Origin: Saxidomus purpurata
Lineage: Eukaryota; Mollusca; Bivalvia; Venerida; Veneridae
Reading direction: 5' to 3'
Assembly: GCA_022818135.1 (NCBI GenBank)
Contig: JAFMSR010000006.1
Location: forward strand, 30,218,522-30,282,521
DNA: 64,000 nucleotides
This document shows positions 54,400 to 64,000 of the stretch, one piece after another; position 1 is the first letter of the stretch; every line of letters begins with the position of its first letter. The translations under genes and the position numbers were made by a program. The notes beneath the pieces were generated by a model that worked only from the letters and a program-made list of their open reading frames with translations, had not been told where the DNA came from and ran no database searches.

Positions 54400-57140
54400 A
54401 GAATTTTTAAGTGCAGTTTCCTTTAAAATTGCATGTACTTTATTACATGTATCAGAGCATCGGTGGAAAGTTCAAGTTGATATACAGTTAAATGATGAAA
54501 ACAACCAAATATGGATTAAAAAAAACAATTTAACACTTTGTAGACATTTTATATATAAAAAGCATTAGATAGTCGATGCCTACGCGTGGTAAAAAAACAC
54601 ATAATTGCCCGTTGTTCTGTACTTTTATATCAATAAAGCCACGACAATCTATTATCCTACAGCCTACACCCTACATTTATTATTTAAAATATAATACAAT
54701 GTCTTAGGTTTAAGCTAAACCAAAGTTTATGATAAGATCTATATTGAGAAGTTATCATCGTATGATTTGATTTTTATGCAAATATTTATATTGAATATAT
54801 CTAATACTAATTTGTATCGTAGCACACTTAGTACCACCCCCGCCCACCAACGATCGGTTGGTATAATAGTGCTTTAATTTAAAAAACATTTCTAAAATCT
54901 TAGATTTATTCTAAACATGACTCAAATTAGGCGTGTTGAAATCTCTAGTGCAACTGATACTCTTTTGTTGACCTTGAGTAGTCACATGTGTATTACGGTG
55001 CCTCCTTGAGGCTACTATTACAAGCATCAATTAGTTATTACGCTGACTCTTAAGAGACGCGTCTATGAGTCAACTATTACATGAAGCAACTTCTGAAGTT
55101 GTAACACTGAGGCAAAAGGGACGCCTCCGTAAAGTAATAAATAGCTTTTAGCCTTTGCTAAAAAAAATTCACATGATTATTGTTTTTACCTTTTTATTAT
55201 GTTAGTATTAGACATTTTGAAGTATATAAACCTACATATTTTTGGACACGTTATTTTGAGTACCATACACAAATGATACATAACAAAATCAAATTTGCTC
55301 ATAACAACAAAAAAGATATACTAGTAACTCTTATGATTAGAACACAAATATAAGATTATTTTGTTCTTTCGTTTTTATTATGTACTATATCATTTACTGG
55401 TTGAATGCAACTGATCATTTCATGTCGATATTGAAGAAATACGTTGTGTTAATGTTTACAATGGTGATAAAATGACGGTGTAAGCTTTGCCCAAGAGCCC
55501 AGCACAATATATTCAGTACTAGTATTCCACCTTTGTTCTTTATTCTTTACTTAGTCTAGTATAAAAATCTACGTCCAAGGAAATATATTACAGTTACATG
55601 TGGACAATTTACCTAACCATCATTCCTGGAAACGACTACTAGTAGTAGTTTAACACTATCCTTCTTAAGAAATTGCCAATATTCTGACATAAAGAGTCGT
55701 AGTCGGTAGAAAATCAGACAGAAATTGCCAATATTCTGACATAAAGAGTCGTAGTCGGTAGCAAATCAGACAGAAATTGCCAATATTCTGACATAAAGAG
55801 TTGTAGTCGGTAGAAAATCAGACAGACATGTATTGAAATCATGCAAAATTTTGATTTCAATATTCCTCTGCCTCATTAAGTACCAATCTTTAAAATAATC
55901 CATAATTCTGGCCGAAAATTTGCATACCTTCAGCACTTTGACTAATATATCGACTTTGATCGATGAAAAAAAAAATACCAACGCAGAAACTCTAATGAAT
56001 ATGATACGATGACGGAAACGCTATTAGATATGACTGCCAGAAGCCTAACTCGTGCTTTTCGCCACTATACTTTATCTATAGGCACCACTAAAATGACGGT
56101 TTGTCTTTGCATTCATGCTTGGAATCAAGGTGGTGTTTTAAAGATTCCTTTTTACATAATGTATATCCTGCTCTGTAATTAGTTAGAACATTAAAGTGCA
56201 ATAGAGAGTATGTTATATCTGACACTGGTTTCACCTTGAAGTTCGTGCTCTGCAGTATTTATTAGGATCTGGCACGCTGATTATATTCTGTTATCAAGCT
56301 CTGTTAAATTTCATTTCACTTCTTGTATAGCGCTTATAGTTAAAAATTCTTATTTAAATGCTTACATAATGGTTGTAACAATGTTTCAAATATTAAGCCA
56401 AATACTTAGCGCCGAGGAGGTAAGGTTTATAATCACGTCACCTGTCGTGACTCAGAAAATTATGTGCATTCCCGTTTGCGATTTAATATTTCTTATCAGC
56501 GTGTTACAGTATTATACAAATCTACCCATGACTTGGTTATAGGGTTGAATGTTCTTGCAGGCACACCTGTTTCGACCATAAACAATTAATTTTAGCGGAT
56601 ATATAACGCATCACTAAAGTATACGCAACATGTTGAGTATTAATTCCCTGTCTACGATTTTACACCTGGAAATGAAGTAGTGTAATTTTCATGTTTTCAA
56701 GGGATGCATTTCTTTTCGTGACATTCCAATCATGTGCAGATACTTTATCAACCATCTTATCTTTAATTTCGAAAACACCAGCAGCTTACAACATTTTATT
56801 TCCCAAACCACCTCACATATTATTAGCCTGACTCTTGCTTCAGGCAAAGTCAGGTACTCGTAAATATAAGGACAACATAAGTACTGAACACAAAAAACGG
56901 GTTCATATATTCATAATGTCTGCATCGTATCTAAAAAAACAGGCTTCACCTATAATAGAGAAGTAATGATCTCTAAGCGAAAGCTGGGACAGACAACACA
57001 AAAATATACTAGACTAACTTATTTAAACTCCACTATTTCAGATAGATGAATATATTTGTAAATTCAACCGGTTGCGAGTTGTCCGTTTTGCGTCTTTACT
57101 CAAAACCTTAGCAAATACAATCGCAAACGGTTTATTTATA
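54400..57140. other. No gene seen
   Basis: AT-rich, with the 52-bp triplication at 55671-55826. No exon pair with matching phase was found. Confidence 0.45.
55671..55826. repeat. 52-bp tandem repeat, three copies
   Basis: Units begin AATTGCCAATATTCTGACAT at 55671, 55723 and 55775 and differ by single bases. Confidence 0.9.
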
Positions 57141-57468
57141 GGTGTTTCGGTGGTCGACTGGTTAACACTCTGCACTACCAATCCGGAGGTTTCGGTTCGG
57201 TTCTCGGCATGTGCCCGGCACTGGAAATTTTAGAAACGCTTTTCAGTGTTTCCCACCTTTCTGAGATGAACTGGTTAGAAACCCAGAAGTAGTCTCGCGT
57301 GTATCGTTGCTATACACCGGGAATGAAGAAGAACCAAGAGCTGAGGTCTGGTACAAATGTACCCGGATTCCTTTGTATCTGTTTCTGTGTTTTAAAAAAG
57401 GGACCACAATGGAAAAAAGAACTTTCTCTTTAATGTGTTATCCTTAGTACTTGGTACTAAAAAAATAC
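57141..57468 (+). mobile_element. tRNA-derived SINE, family 2, copy 2
   Basis: Full-length match to 36783-37108: TTTCGGTGGTCGACTGGTTA head, ACGCTTTTCAGTGTTTCCC body, TTGGTACTAAAA end. The B-box region has a small duplication (GGTTTCGGTTCGGTTC). Confidence 0.75.
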
Positions 57469-57469
57469 A

Positions 57470-59240
57470 AACATTTCAACTAGCAGATTATTTCTCTAAA
57501 TATTTAGAATATGTTAGAGGCACATAAAAATGAGGTAAATGCACTTTTCAAGAAGAACTTTACATAGAGAGGTGTGACACGAAATGTCAATAAAGCGATC
57601 AACAGCTACTTATGGAGGTTTAAAGGGACAAACCCTACAACTGATTTTAAACTAAATAACCTCCAAAACATAGAAAATAGAATCTTTGGTAGTACATGTA
57701 TAATAAAAGTTTCAGCTATGCATTATCGATAAAAACAGCGGCTTAAAATAAACTGCAGTACCATAAACCGTTCAATAACCTATATAGAATTGTTTCACAA
57801 TTTATGGGTGGGTGCGATTTATTACAGAGAGCCTTTATGTTGATTAATTGTTGTAAAATGTCGCCACAGGTTCTTCTTATCATTTTACGTTCATTGAACA
57901 CATAATCTATGTTTGGAGAATATAATCTGCTAGATGTAGGGAGTGCCCCTTTAAACACATAATCTATGTTTGGAAAATATAATCTGATAGATGTAGGGAG
58001 TACCCCTCTAACGAAACTCCTTTAATTCTACCGTTTTTTGTAGGTATTTTTAGCTGAAACTTAGAGATTTTGTGGGAATCCTTTCCTTTCTTTTAATGAA
58101 AAATGTTTTCAGTTGCGATTTTTGAAATTGCTCTCGGTTTTAAGGCATGTCTTTTTAAGAGATTCTTGTCTTGCAGATTTCGGGCAGTTGCGTTTTAGTT
58201 GATAGTTTATACCGATGCACTAATTATAGTAGACTGGCATTCAGTCCTTACATTTACTATTTCTTACCCGATTAACTCCCTTTGCTGCCAAAAATGTAAG
58301 ATGATCGAGCACTGTTAGAATAGAAGGCTGAAATAATTTTGCTTGGAGTTTAATAAATAAAAAATATCATCTATCCTGCTTGCGAAGCTATAATTATAGG
58401 AAATGAATTCTTTCTCTTTTGATTATAAAATCAACAATACGCTGGTTTTGTCTGCCGCAGCGGTGCCTGTCGTACACTAAGAGCAATTGCTGAGGATAGT
58501 TTATCGTTTTACCTTTTTGATAAAAAATATTTCATGCATGGAGTAAATCGAGAAAATAGCATGAATGTTGGTGACGCACTGAATGATATAATAGAGATAT
58601 CTAATAAATACGTAGTTTGCAATCAAGCGAGTGAAGTAAATCAATAAATAAAGGTATAAGACGTATACATTGTTACCAGGTGATACAGCAAAACATATCA
58701 AAGCAGAAAGTCCTAATAACGCTCAAATTTGCGGTAATATTTGTAAGTTGTTTTATCATTCAACGTCAAGGCAAAAAACTCATGTTAGACACGCATTTAA
58801 ATAAAATGTGTAATGGTACAAAAATCCAATGAATTTCAGCTATGAAAGATCTTAGCCCACATTCTTTTTACTGCCATCCTTGGTGGATATTCCTGGTATG
58901 TCGGTTACCTTTATATACCGGGTACTTTTAAACATTATTTGTTAATTCATTTATTATCTATAATAATAATAATAATAGAAACTTTATTTTATGAAGGTAA
59001 TGCATTAAGATATACATCAGTACAAATATTACATGACGATAATTTTATTTTGCATATACAATGACATTCATATACACACGCACACAAAATGATACTTTTT
59101 TTTACAAAAAATGAAAAACTGAAGAAAAAAACATAGATCTAAATATGAATACCTATGTGATACTATGTTATCTGAAATCCATTATAAACTCTGTTATTCA
59201 GTACATAGCGCTTAAATTAATAATAATTAGTTTGCTTTTG
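57470..59240. other. No gene seen; dispersed repeat, 57-bp duplication and a LINE 3' end
   Basis: 57650-57880 is the inverse relative of 1139-1370. A 57-bp tandem duplication covers 57897-58010 (AACACATAATCTATGTTTGG start). An ATAATAATAATAATAATAGAA tract with downstream TTTATTTTATGAAGG near 58960-59000 looks like a LINE 3' end on the minus strand. Confidence 0.45.
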
Positions 59241-59419
59241 CTCATTCTCCAACAGCTATTTCATGAATGTCACGTGCCCAGGCTGCTACAAGATAACCAC
59301 AGTAGCCAGCCATGTGCCATGTGGTTCTGTGTGTTGGATACAGTACCGTGCTGAGTCTGCCAACACGTGGTGAAGCTAGCCTCACAGAAGGCTGTTCCTT
59401 CAGACGAAAGCAGCACTAA
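59241..59419 (+). pseudogene. RPS27: RPS27 (eS27) retropseudogene, 5'-truncated and frameshifted
   Basis: The plus strand encodes [20 protein letters not shown], then in a shifted frame [11 protein letters not shown] and [12 protein letters not shown] followed by TAA at 59417. This is the C-terminal two thirds of ribosomal protein eS27, a zinc-binding small-subunit protein. The frame breaks near 59311-59320, where about two bases are missing relative to the family. The fourth zinc ligand of the C-x2-C...C-x2-C site is Tyr, and a later Cys is Ser. Introns are absent within the matching part, consistent with a retrocopy. No clear poly(A) tail remains. Non-functional. Confidence 0.82.
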
Positions 59420-59523
59420 TTAAACTGGAAAAAATATTACCACATGTACTTGTGATTCAATGTACATGTACTCAGTAGATGCTATAGCATCATACACAAT
59501 GTTTTCCTTTTTCTCTTAAATCG

Positions 59524-59760
59524 TTTATTGTCCCGGCTTACCCTGAGATATCTCCATGTGTGAACTTACCAAGACTCCTGACAGGCGCAGGGTCAATATA
59601 CAAGGAAATCCGGGTACAAGGCCCAGCCCTTTTACGAATAGACCCCTCGGTTCATTTACATACCCGGTGTAAAGCACCGATACATGTGAGACTTCCACTG
59701 GGTCTCTAAACATTTAAAAGCGTTTCTAAAAAAATCCAGTGCCCCGGTGGACCGCCGGGC
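59524..59760 (-). mobile_element. tRNA-derived SINE, family 2, copy 3 (partial)
   Basis: The reverse complement contains CCGGGGCACTGGATTTTTT, GAAACGCTTTTAAATG and TACCCGGATTTCCTTG in the order of copies 1 and 2. Both ends are truncated. Confidence 0.65.
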
Positions 59761-60033
59761 ATAATGATCATGTTTCTCTCATTGGATAATATTAAGAATC
59801 TAATGAAAAAAGTATCTTATGCTGTAGTACGCACATAAACTCATTTACAGTTTGTGCATAATCAAAATCATAGAAATTAATAGAAAAATAATAATTATAC
59901 ATGAAATTTATATAAATGTAATTCTTGCTTTTTTATCAGCCTTGCGTGACTTTAGAACCAAAAAGTGAATAATATGTGGACTGCACTTACTGAATGATTA
60001 ACTGTGACTCCTCCTTGGGGGAGTGGCAAAGTG

Positions 60034-60043
60034 TATATATAAA
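60034..60043 (+). promoter_or_regulatory. TATA box of the C1q gene
   Basis: TATATATAAA lies 55 bp before the ATG at 60098, so a start about 30 bp downstream would give a short leader. Confidence 0.6.
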
Positions 60044-60097
60044 GCCATGCAGTACGTTTACAACGCAAAGACGATTTAAGTATTTTACTTAACAGAC

Positions 60098-62320
60098 ATG
60101 GCTACAGGACAGGTCTACGTTTGCGCTGTAATATTATTATGTTTAAACTTATTTTCATGTGTTCCGATCGATAGTGTGAATTCGGAAACAGGGATGTTAA
60201 CTCAAAACAATTTAAACTCAAAATACTTAGAAGAAATAGCTGTTCTGAAAAACGAAATAGTAGCATTACAAGATCGGGTAACAAAACTGGAAGTGAAATC
60301 TGAAAGAGGTGAAGAGGCGTATGACACAAAAGATAGCCCCGTAGTTCATCTCTTGAAAAAACGAGGTATGTAATCATATCATGTTGACTACTTTCTGCAT
60401 TTTTAAAAAAAATATTTATTATGTTTATTACATGTTTCGCTACACGTATCTTGTTTATCCTCATTTAAATCATGTGAACTTCGGACATGTACGATATTTG
60501 TATGAAATTTTTCCTCATGAGATAGTGGGTATAGTTAGAAATTATGATTATATAAAGCAAACAGCCCTTGTGTACAATTTATGTTACAGGTTGTTGATAT
60601 AATGCGGTACGATGTATTCGATAGCTTTTTATTCTTTTGTGATAATACATACCTTCGTTCATGCGTGTATCTTTATTTATCGACATTCAAAATGAACGCA
60701 TATTTGATATCGAAAACTACTGGCTTACGTGTAACAATTATGAATTTCCAAAAATAAGGACATATGTAACCGAAAGCTTACGTTTCTACCGAAAATATCG
60801 ATCAATAAATGACCAGTGACTAATCGTTAACTACAAATATTTTTTACAATAACAGTTATAAATACCCAATACAGAGGCATTAAAAATAAATACAATATAC
60901 ATGTATGTTATAATTTTCAGCAAATCAGTTGAATGCGACGAATACTGAGAACAGTTATAAATACCTAATCTCAAGAATTTCGTAATCTTCTAGATTTCGG
61001 TTTGAATGAATTGTACACTAGCGGGACTCTCAAATGTTAAAATGGTCATCTAAAAGGTGAATACGGTCATCCTAACCCTAATCCTAACTCAAATGTGAAA
61101 TACAGTTGTAAAGTTAATTATGTATCGGGTAAATTTTTTTTTTTTTTAATTTTGAGATAGGGGTAGAGTTACATGTACGTTTTAACTCCAGTCAATCCTG
61201 AACACAAATACGGAATCTTGTATAGATGGTAGCACTAAAACTGGGGTACGGAGACTAAAAACTGTTCCATCACATTGCACTCTGTTTCTCGATTACTGAA
61301 ACCAAGCCGTTAATGTTTGCTGGGTACTTATTTTCCTGAGCAAGTCAATCTACAAATATTTGTAGAAAGTTTTTACAAATGGTATAAAAGGATTTCACAA
61401 CCGTGACAGTTTTCATATTAAGGGGTCCTACATAATTTTACGATAGTACGCAATGTAAAATGTCATAAATATCATTCACTTATGGTAGATGCCACAAAAT
61501 GTCGAATTCAGCGCATGTAACAAATCACCTTTTAATTGAACAACGATCGACTTTATCTCTGATGAACGACCCTTTTTTCTTATACACTGTAACTGCAATG
61601 TACAAGATTTAAATGTAGTTTGGTTGTTCAGATAAGTTTAAAAAGGTAAACCTTAAATCAGGGATCAGTTTAAATAACATCAAAAAAAAATTTATTACCG
61701 TTCGAAAAGGAAACATTCCCGATATATGGCCTTCTTGAAAAACTTATTTATTATTTAACATACATTTAGCGCGTTAAATAATCTACCCAATGCAGAGAAT
61801 GCTCCTTTAGAGTCTATATTTGGGGGACTTTATAAACGTCTAAATATGACGTATTCTTTTTTCTTCAGCTCTACGCAGACGGCTAAGACGTAAAGTTCCA
61901 GAGGTCGCATTTCAAGCATCGTTAACGACAGAACGTCTAACCGTGAAATTACATGACGCAATTATTTTCAACGATGTGATCACGAATATTGGAAGTGCGT
62001 ACAACAAGCATAATGGCATATTCACCGCACCGTTCGCCGGCACGTACATGTTTAACACTAATATCGTTTCAGAAAAGGGACATTACGTTGAGGCAAGTAT
62101 TGATGTCAATAAAAAAGCGACCGTTTCTGCAATAAGTGATCACAGGACCTCACCGAAAATTGACCTCTGGGACCAAGGTAACGCCGAGGCTATTTTAAGA
62201 CTCCGTAAATGGGATAAGGTGCGTGTGTCTGTGCAATGGCCGGAAGGTAGTCACGACATACATGGTGTTGGAAAATCTAGTTTCTCTGGGTATCTTTTAA
62301 GAACACACGGCCCGGTGTGA
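60098..62320 (+). CDS. Secreted C1q-domain protein, two exons, complete
   Basis: Exon 1 is 60098-60365 and exon 2 is 61869-62320, with GT-AG borders and phase 1, giving 720 nt and 239 residues. Residues 1-21 form a signal peptide (VYVCAVILLCLNLFSC). A short coiled coil follows (about 40-70, LEEIAVLKNEIVALQDRV). A strongly basic stretch spans the junction (KKR before it, LRRRLRRK after it). Residues 102-239 form a C1q domain: VAFQASL start, NIGSAYNKHNGIFTAPFAGT, and the closing GVGKSSFSGYLL. There is no collagen region, as in most bivalve C1qDC proteins. These usually trimerise and bind microbial or glycan ligands outside the cell (family knowledge). The basic stretch could be a proprotein cleavage site or a charged patch. 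TATA box and poly(A) signal are in place; no defect is seen. Confidence 0.9.
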
Positions 62321-62680
62321 TGAAGTGAGTCGGGACGATTGTGTACATTGTCAAGCAGATTTTCTACGACAAAGCAGAGATACATGTATCTTCTTCTGTG
62401 ATCATAGTTTAGCATTTTTAAGTTGTATTAACTAATTAAGAACAGCTGGTCAGTTTTAGGATTTGCGTATAACTTGCAAAAATATGTCGGTTATTATTTT
62501 AGTAAAAGGCTTTGTGTTACAATTGTACGTTTGTGTGACCAAATGACTGTGATAGAACTGTGATATTGCATGTCTTTAATGTGATATTACTGTGATATAG
62601 CATGGTTTGTAAGTTGTATTTGAAAATAATATGTATTGATAAGACTTTATTAGCGTTGAATGTGTACAAGATACAGCAAG

Positions 62681-62686
62681 AATAAA
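62681..62686 (+). promoter_or_regulatory. Poly(A) signal of the C1q gene
   Basis: AATAAA 361 bp after the stop codon. Confidence 0.55.
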
Positions 62687-63070
62687 AAAAATGATAAAGC
62701 AGCCGTATGTAAGTAACTATACATATTCAGTAGCATTTAAGTGCATGCTATATAAAACGGTTTATTTCCTTATACGCTGAGCCTCTTTTATCATTATTTT
62801 TATTTATTTATTCATTTATTTATTTATTTATTATCCTATAACGAAGCAGTCGCCGTTCATAATTGCGTCCATTCCATTTCTAGTGCAAGAAATATTTTAT
62901 AGTTGCAATTCAAACATAACATTTTGACCGGAGAAAGACTGTATGATTGTTGATATGCATACTAATCAATTTCATTTTACTAATGTATAAAATAGATTAT
63001 ACATGGACTGTCCACACTGTCCACAAACTTATATATGTGTATATAAAATACTTAACTAATATATATCACA

Positions 63071-63133
63071 GGAGCGGATCAAAGGTCCAGTGGTTAACGC
63101 GCTGGACTGCAATCCAGTTCGATCCCCCGCTCC
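63071..63133 (+). pseudogene. tRNA-like sequence lacking a T stem
   Basis: GGAGCGG and CCGCTCC form a perfect 7-bp acceptor stem. An A box (GGTCCAGTGGTTAACGCGC) and a CTGGA/TCCAG anticodon stem with GCA in the loop are present. GTTCGATCCC follows directly, so the variable loop and 5' half of the T stem are missing. Likely a tRNA-derived repeat or pseudogene. Confidence 0.5.
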
Positions 63134-64000
63134 TCTACTAACATAACTAATGGTCTTTCGGACATATATACATACATATTATCAGTTTGTTGGGGAGGGG
63201 GACTTCAAAGTGTACATGTAGGTAACTGTGCAATGTGAAAACTTGGACTCATAAGGTATGATATGCATCATAACGATACGAAAACTTCGTGCAAAACTAA
63301 AAAATCTATAACGGGTACTGTCAGACCTATGAAATCAGTTGGGGAAACTTCACATATGGTCTTTGCCTGCAGCTAATCTTTATAGACCTGCTTGTCTTTA
63401 TTTATAGGCTATTTTGAAACTGTTATATGTTTTACTTAATGAAAGGAGTATACTAAAATAAATGAGCATAAACAAAAACAAAAAAGAATTTGTTGCAGAC
63501 TACGTTGTAAGTTGCGGTCACATTCGCAGCTACATTTTATGTTATTTAATTTGACACGCAGCTACATATGTCTGTATGAAAACATAGTCACATGTATTTT
63601 GTTTTTAAAAACATATACAGTAGTTGTTTTTTAATATTATAATTGATATAATAATATGTTATATTATTATATAATGACATAAAAAGATATTAAGTTTTTG
63701 AATAAAATGGTTTTACAAAACCTTTGGTACGTTTTTTTTCCTTTCTCGCTTATTTATGGTGCTTTTTTTATTTAACATGCTGGTACGTAATGCCATCATG
63801 TTACTTGGTATTGTTTCGAAAATATTCTTTCTGGATAGACAATATATTTATCATAGTAGATCTGGCTGACTATCAAAAACTTAGTTTTCCTGTCTTAAAG
63901 GCAACTGGCTCTCACAAGTCAGTCATACTTTTCTTAAGGTAACGTTTGGTTAATGGATATCACATCGCAGTCATACTGTCCTTCAGGTAACGTCTGGTAA

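Larger units (their letters stand above)
62330..64000. other. C1q 3' region, then no gene seen
   Basis: AT-rich; TTTATTTATT simple sequence lies at 62803-62832. The plus-strand frame at 63724-63942 has no motif and runs near the window end. Confidence 0.45.

Overview
The window reads as intron-rich, AT-rich eukaryotic DNA from a mollusc, most likely a bivalve. It holds split genes with GT-AG introns, secreted C1q and C-type-lectin proteins of the kind expanded in bivalves, tRNA-derived SINEs, a Polinton/Maverick element, and many short non-autonomous elements with tandem-repeat cores. Genes are sparse. Most long open frames are random or repeat-derived, and real coding sequence had to be rebuilt from short exons using splice sites and phase.

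Layout. About 0.2-7 kb: a TTAA-flanked MITE, one decayed exon-like fragment, tandem duplicates and the first tandem-core element. About 8-12.2 kb: four in-frame plus-strand exons of an LRRC45-like leucine-rich-repeat protein, with a selenocysteine tRNA gene on the opposite strand in the first visible intron. 10.6-13.7 kb: two more tandem-core elements. 14-20 kb: MITEs, fold-back repeats, a SINE and simple arrays. 20.4-28.8 kb: a complete four-exon minus-strand gene for a secreted PAN/apple-like plus C-type-lectin protein. Its first intron carries a 5,122-bp Polinton/Maverick derivative with 6-bp target-site duplications, inverted repeats collinear over more than 600 bp, and three small plus-strand genes, the first of them frameshifted. 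30-47 kb: LINE scraps, SINEs, fold-backs, three more tandem-core elements and a MITE split twice by nested insertions. 48.1-53.4 kb: a 5.3-kb element with 29-bp perfect terminal inverted repeats and a TA target site, containing a dead LINE RNase H region. 53.7-59.8 kb: SINEs and an RPS27 retropseudogene. 60.1-62.7 kb: a complete two-exon C1q-domain gene with TATA box and poly(A) signal.

The three host genes are functionally unrelated: LRRC45 is a centrosomal linker family, while the lectin and C1q genes encode likely secreted recognition proteins. The most notable content is the Maverick derivative, the 5.3-kb TIR element, and the family of tandem-core elements that share end structures but carry unrelated monomers of roughly nucleosomal length. 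All family names come from reading the sequence; no database search was possible.
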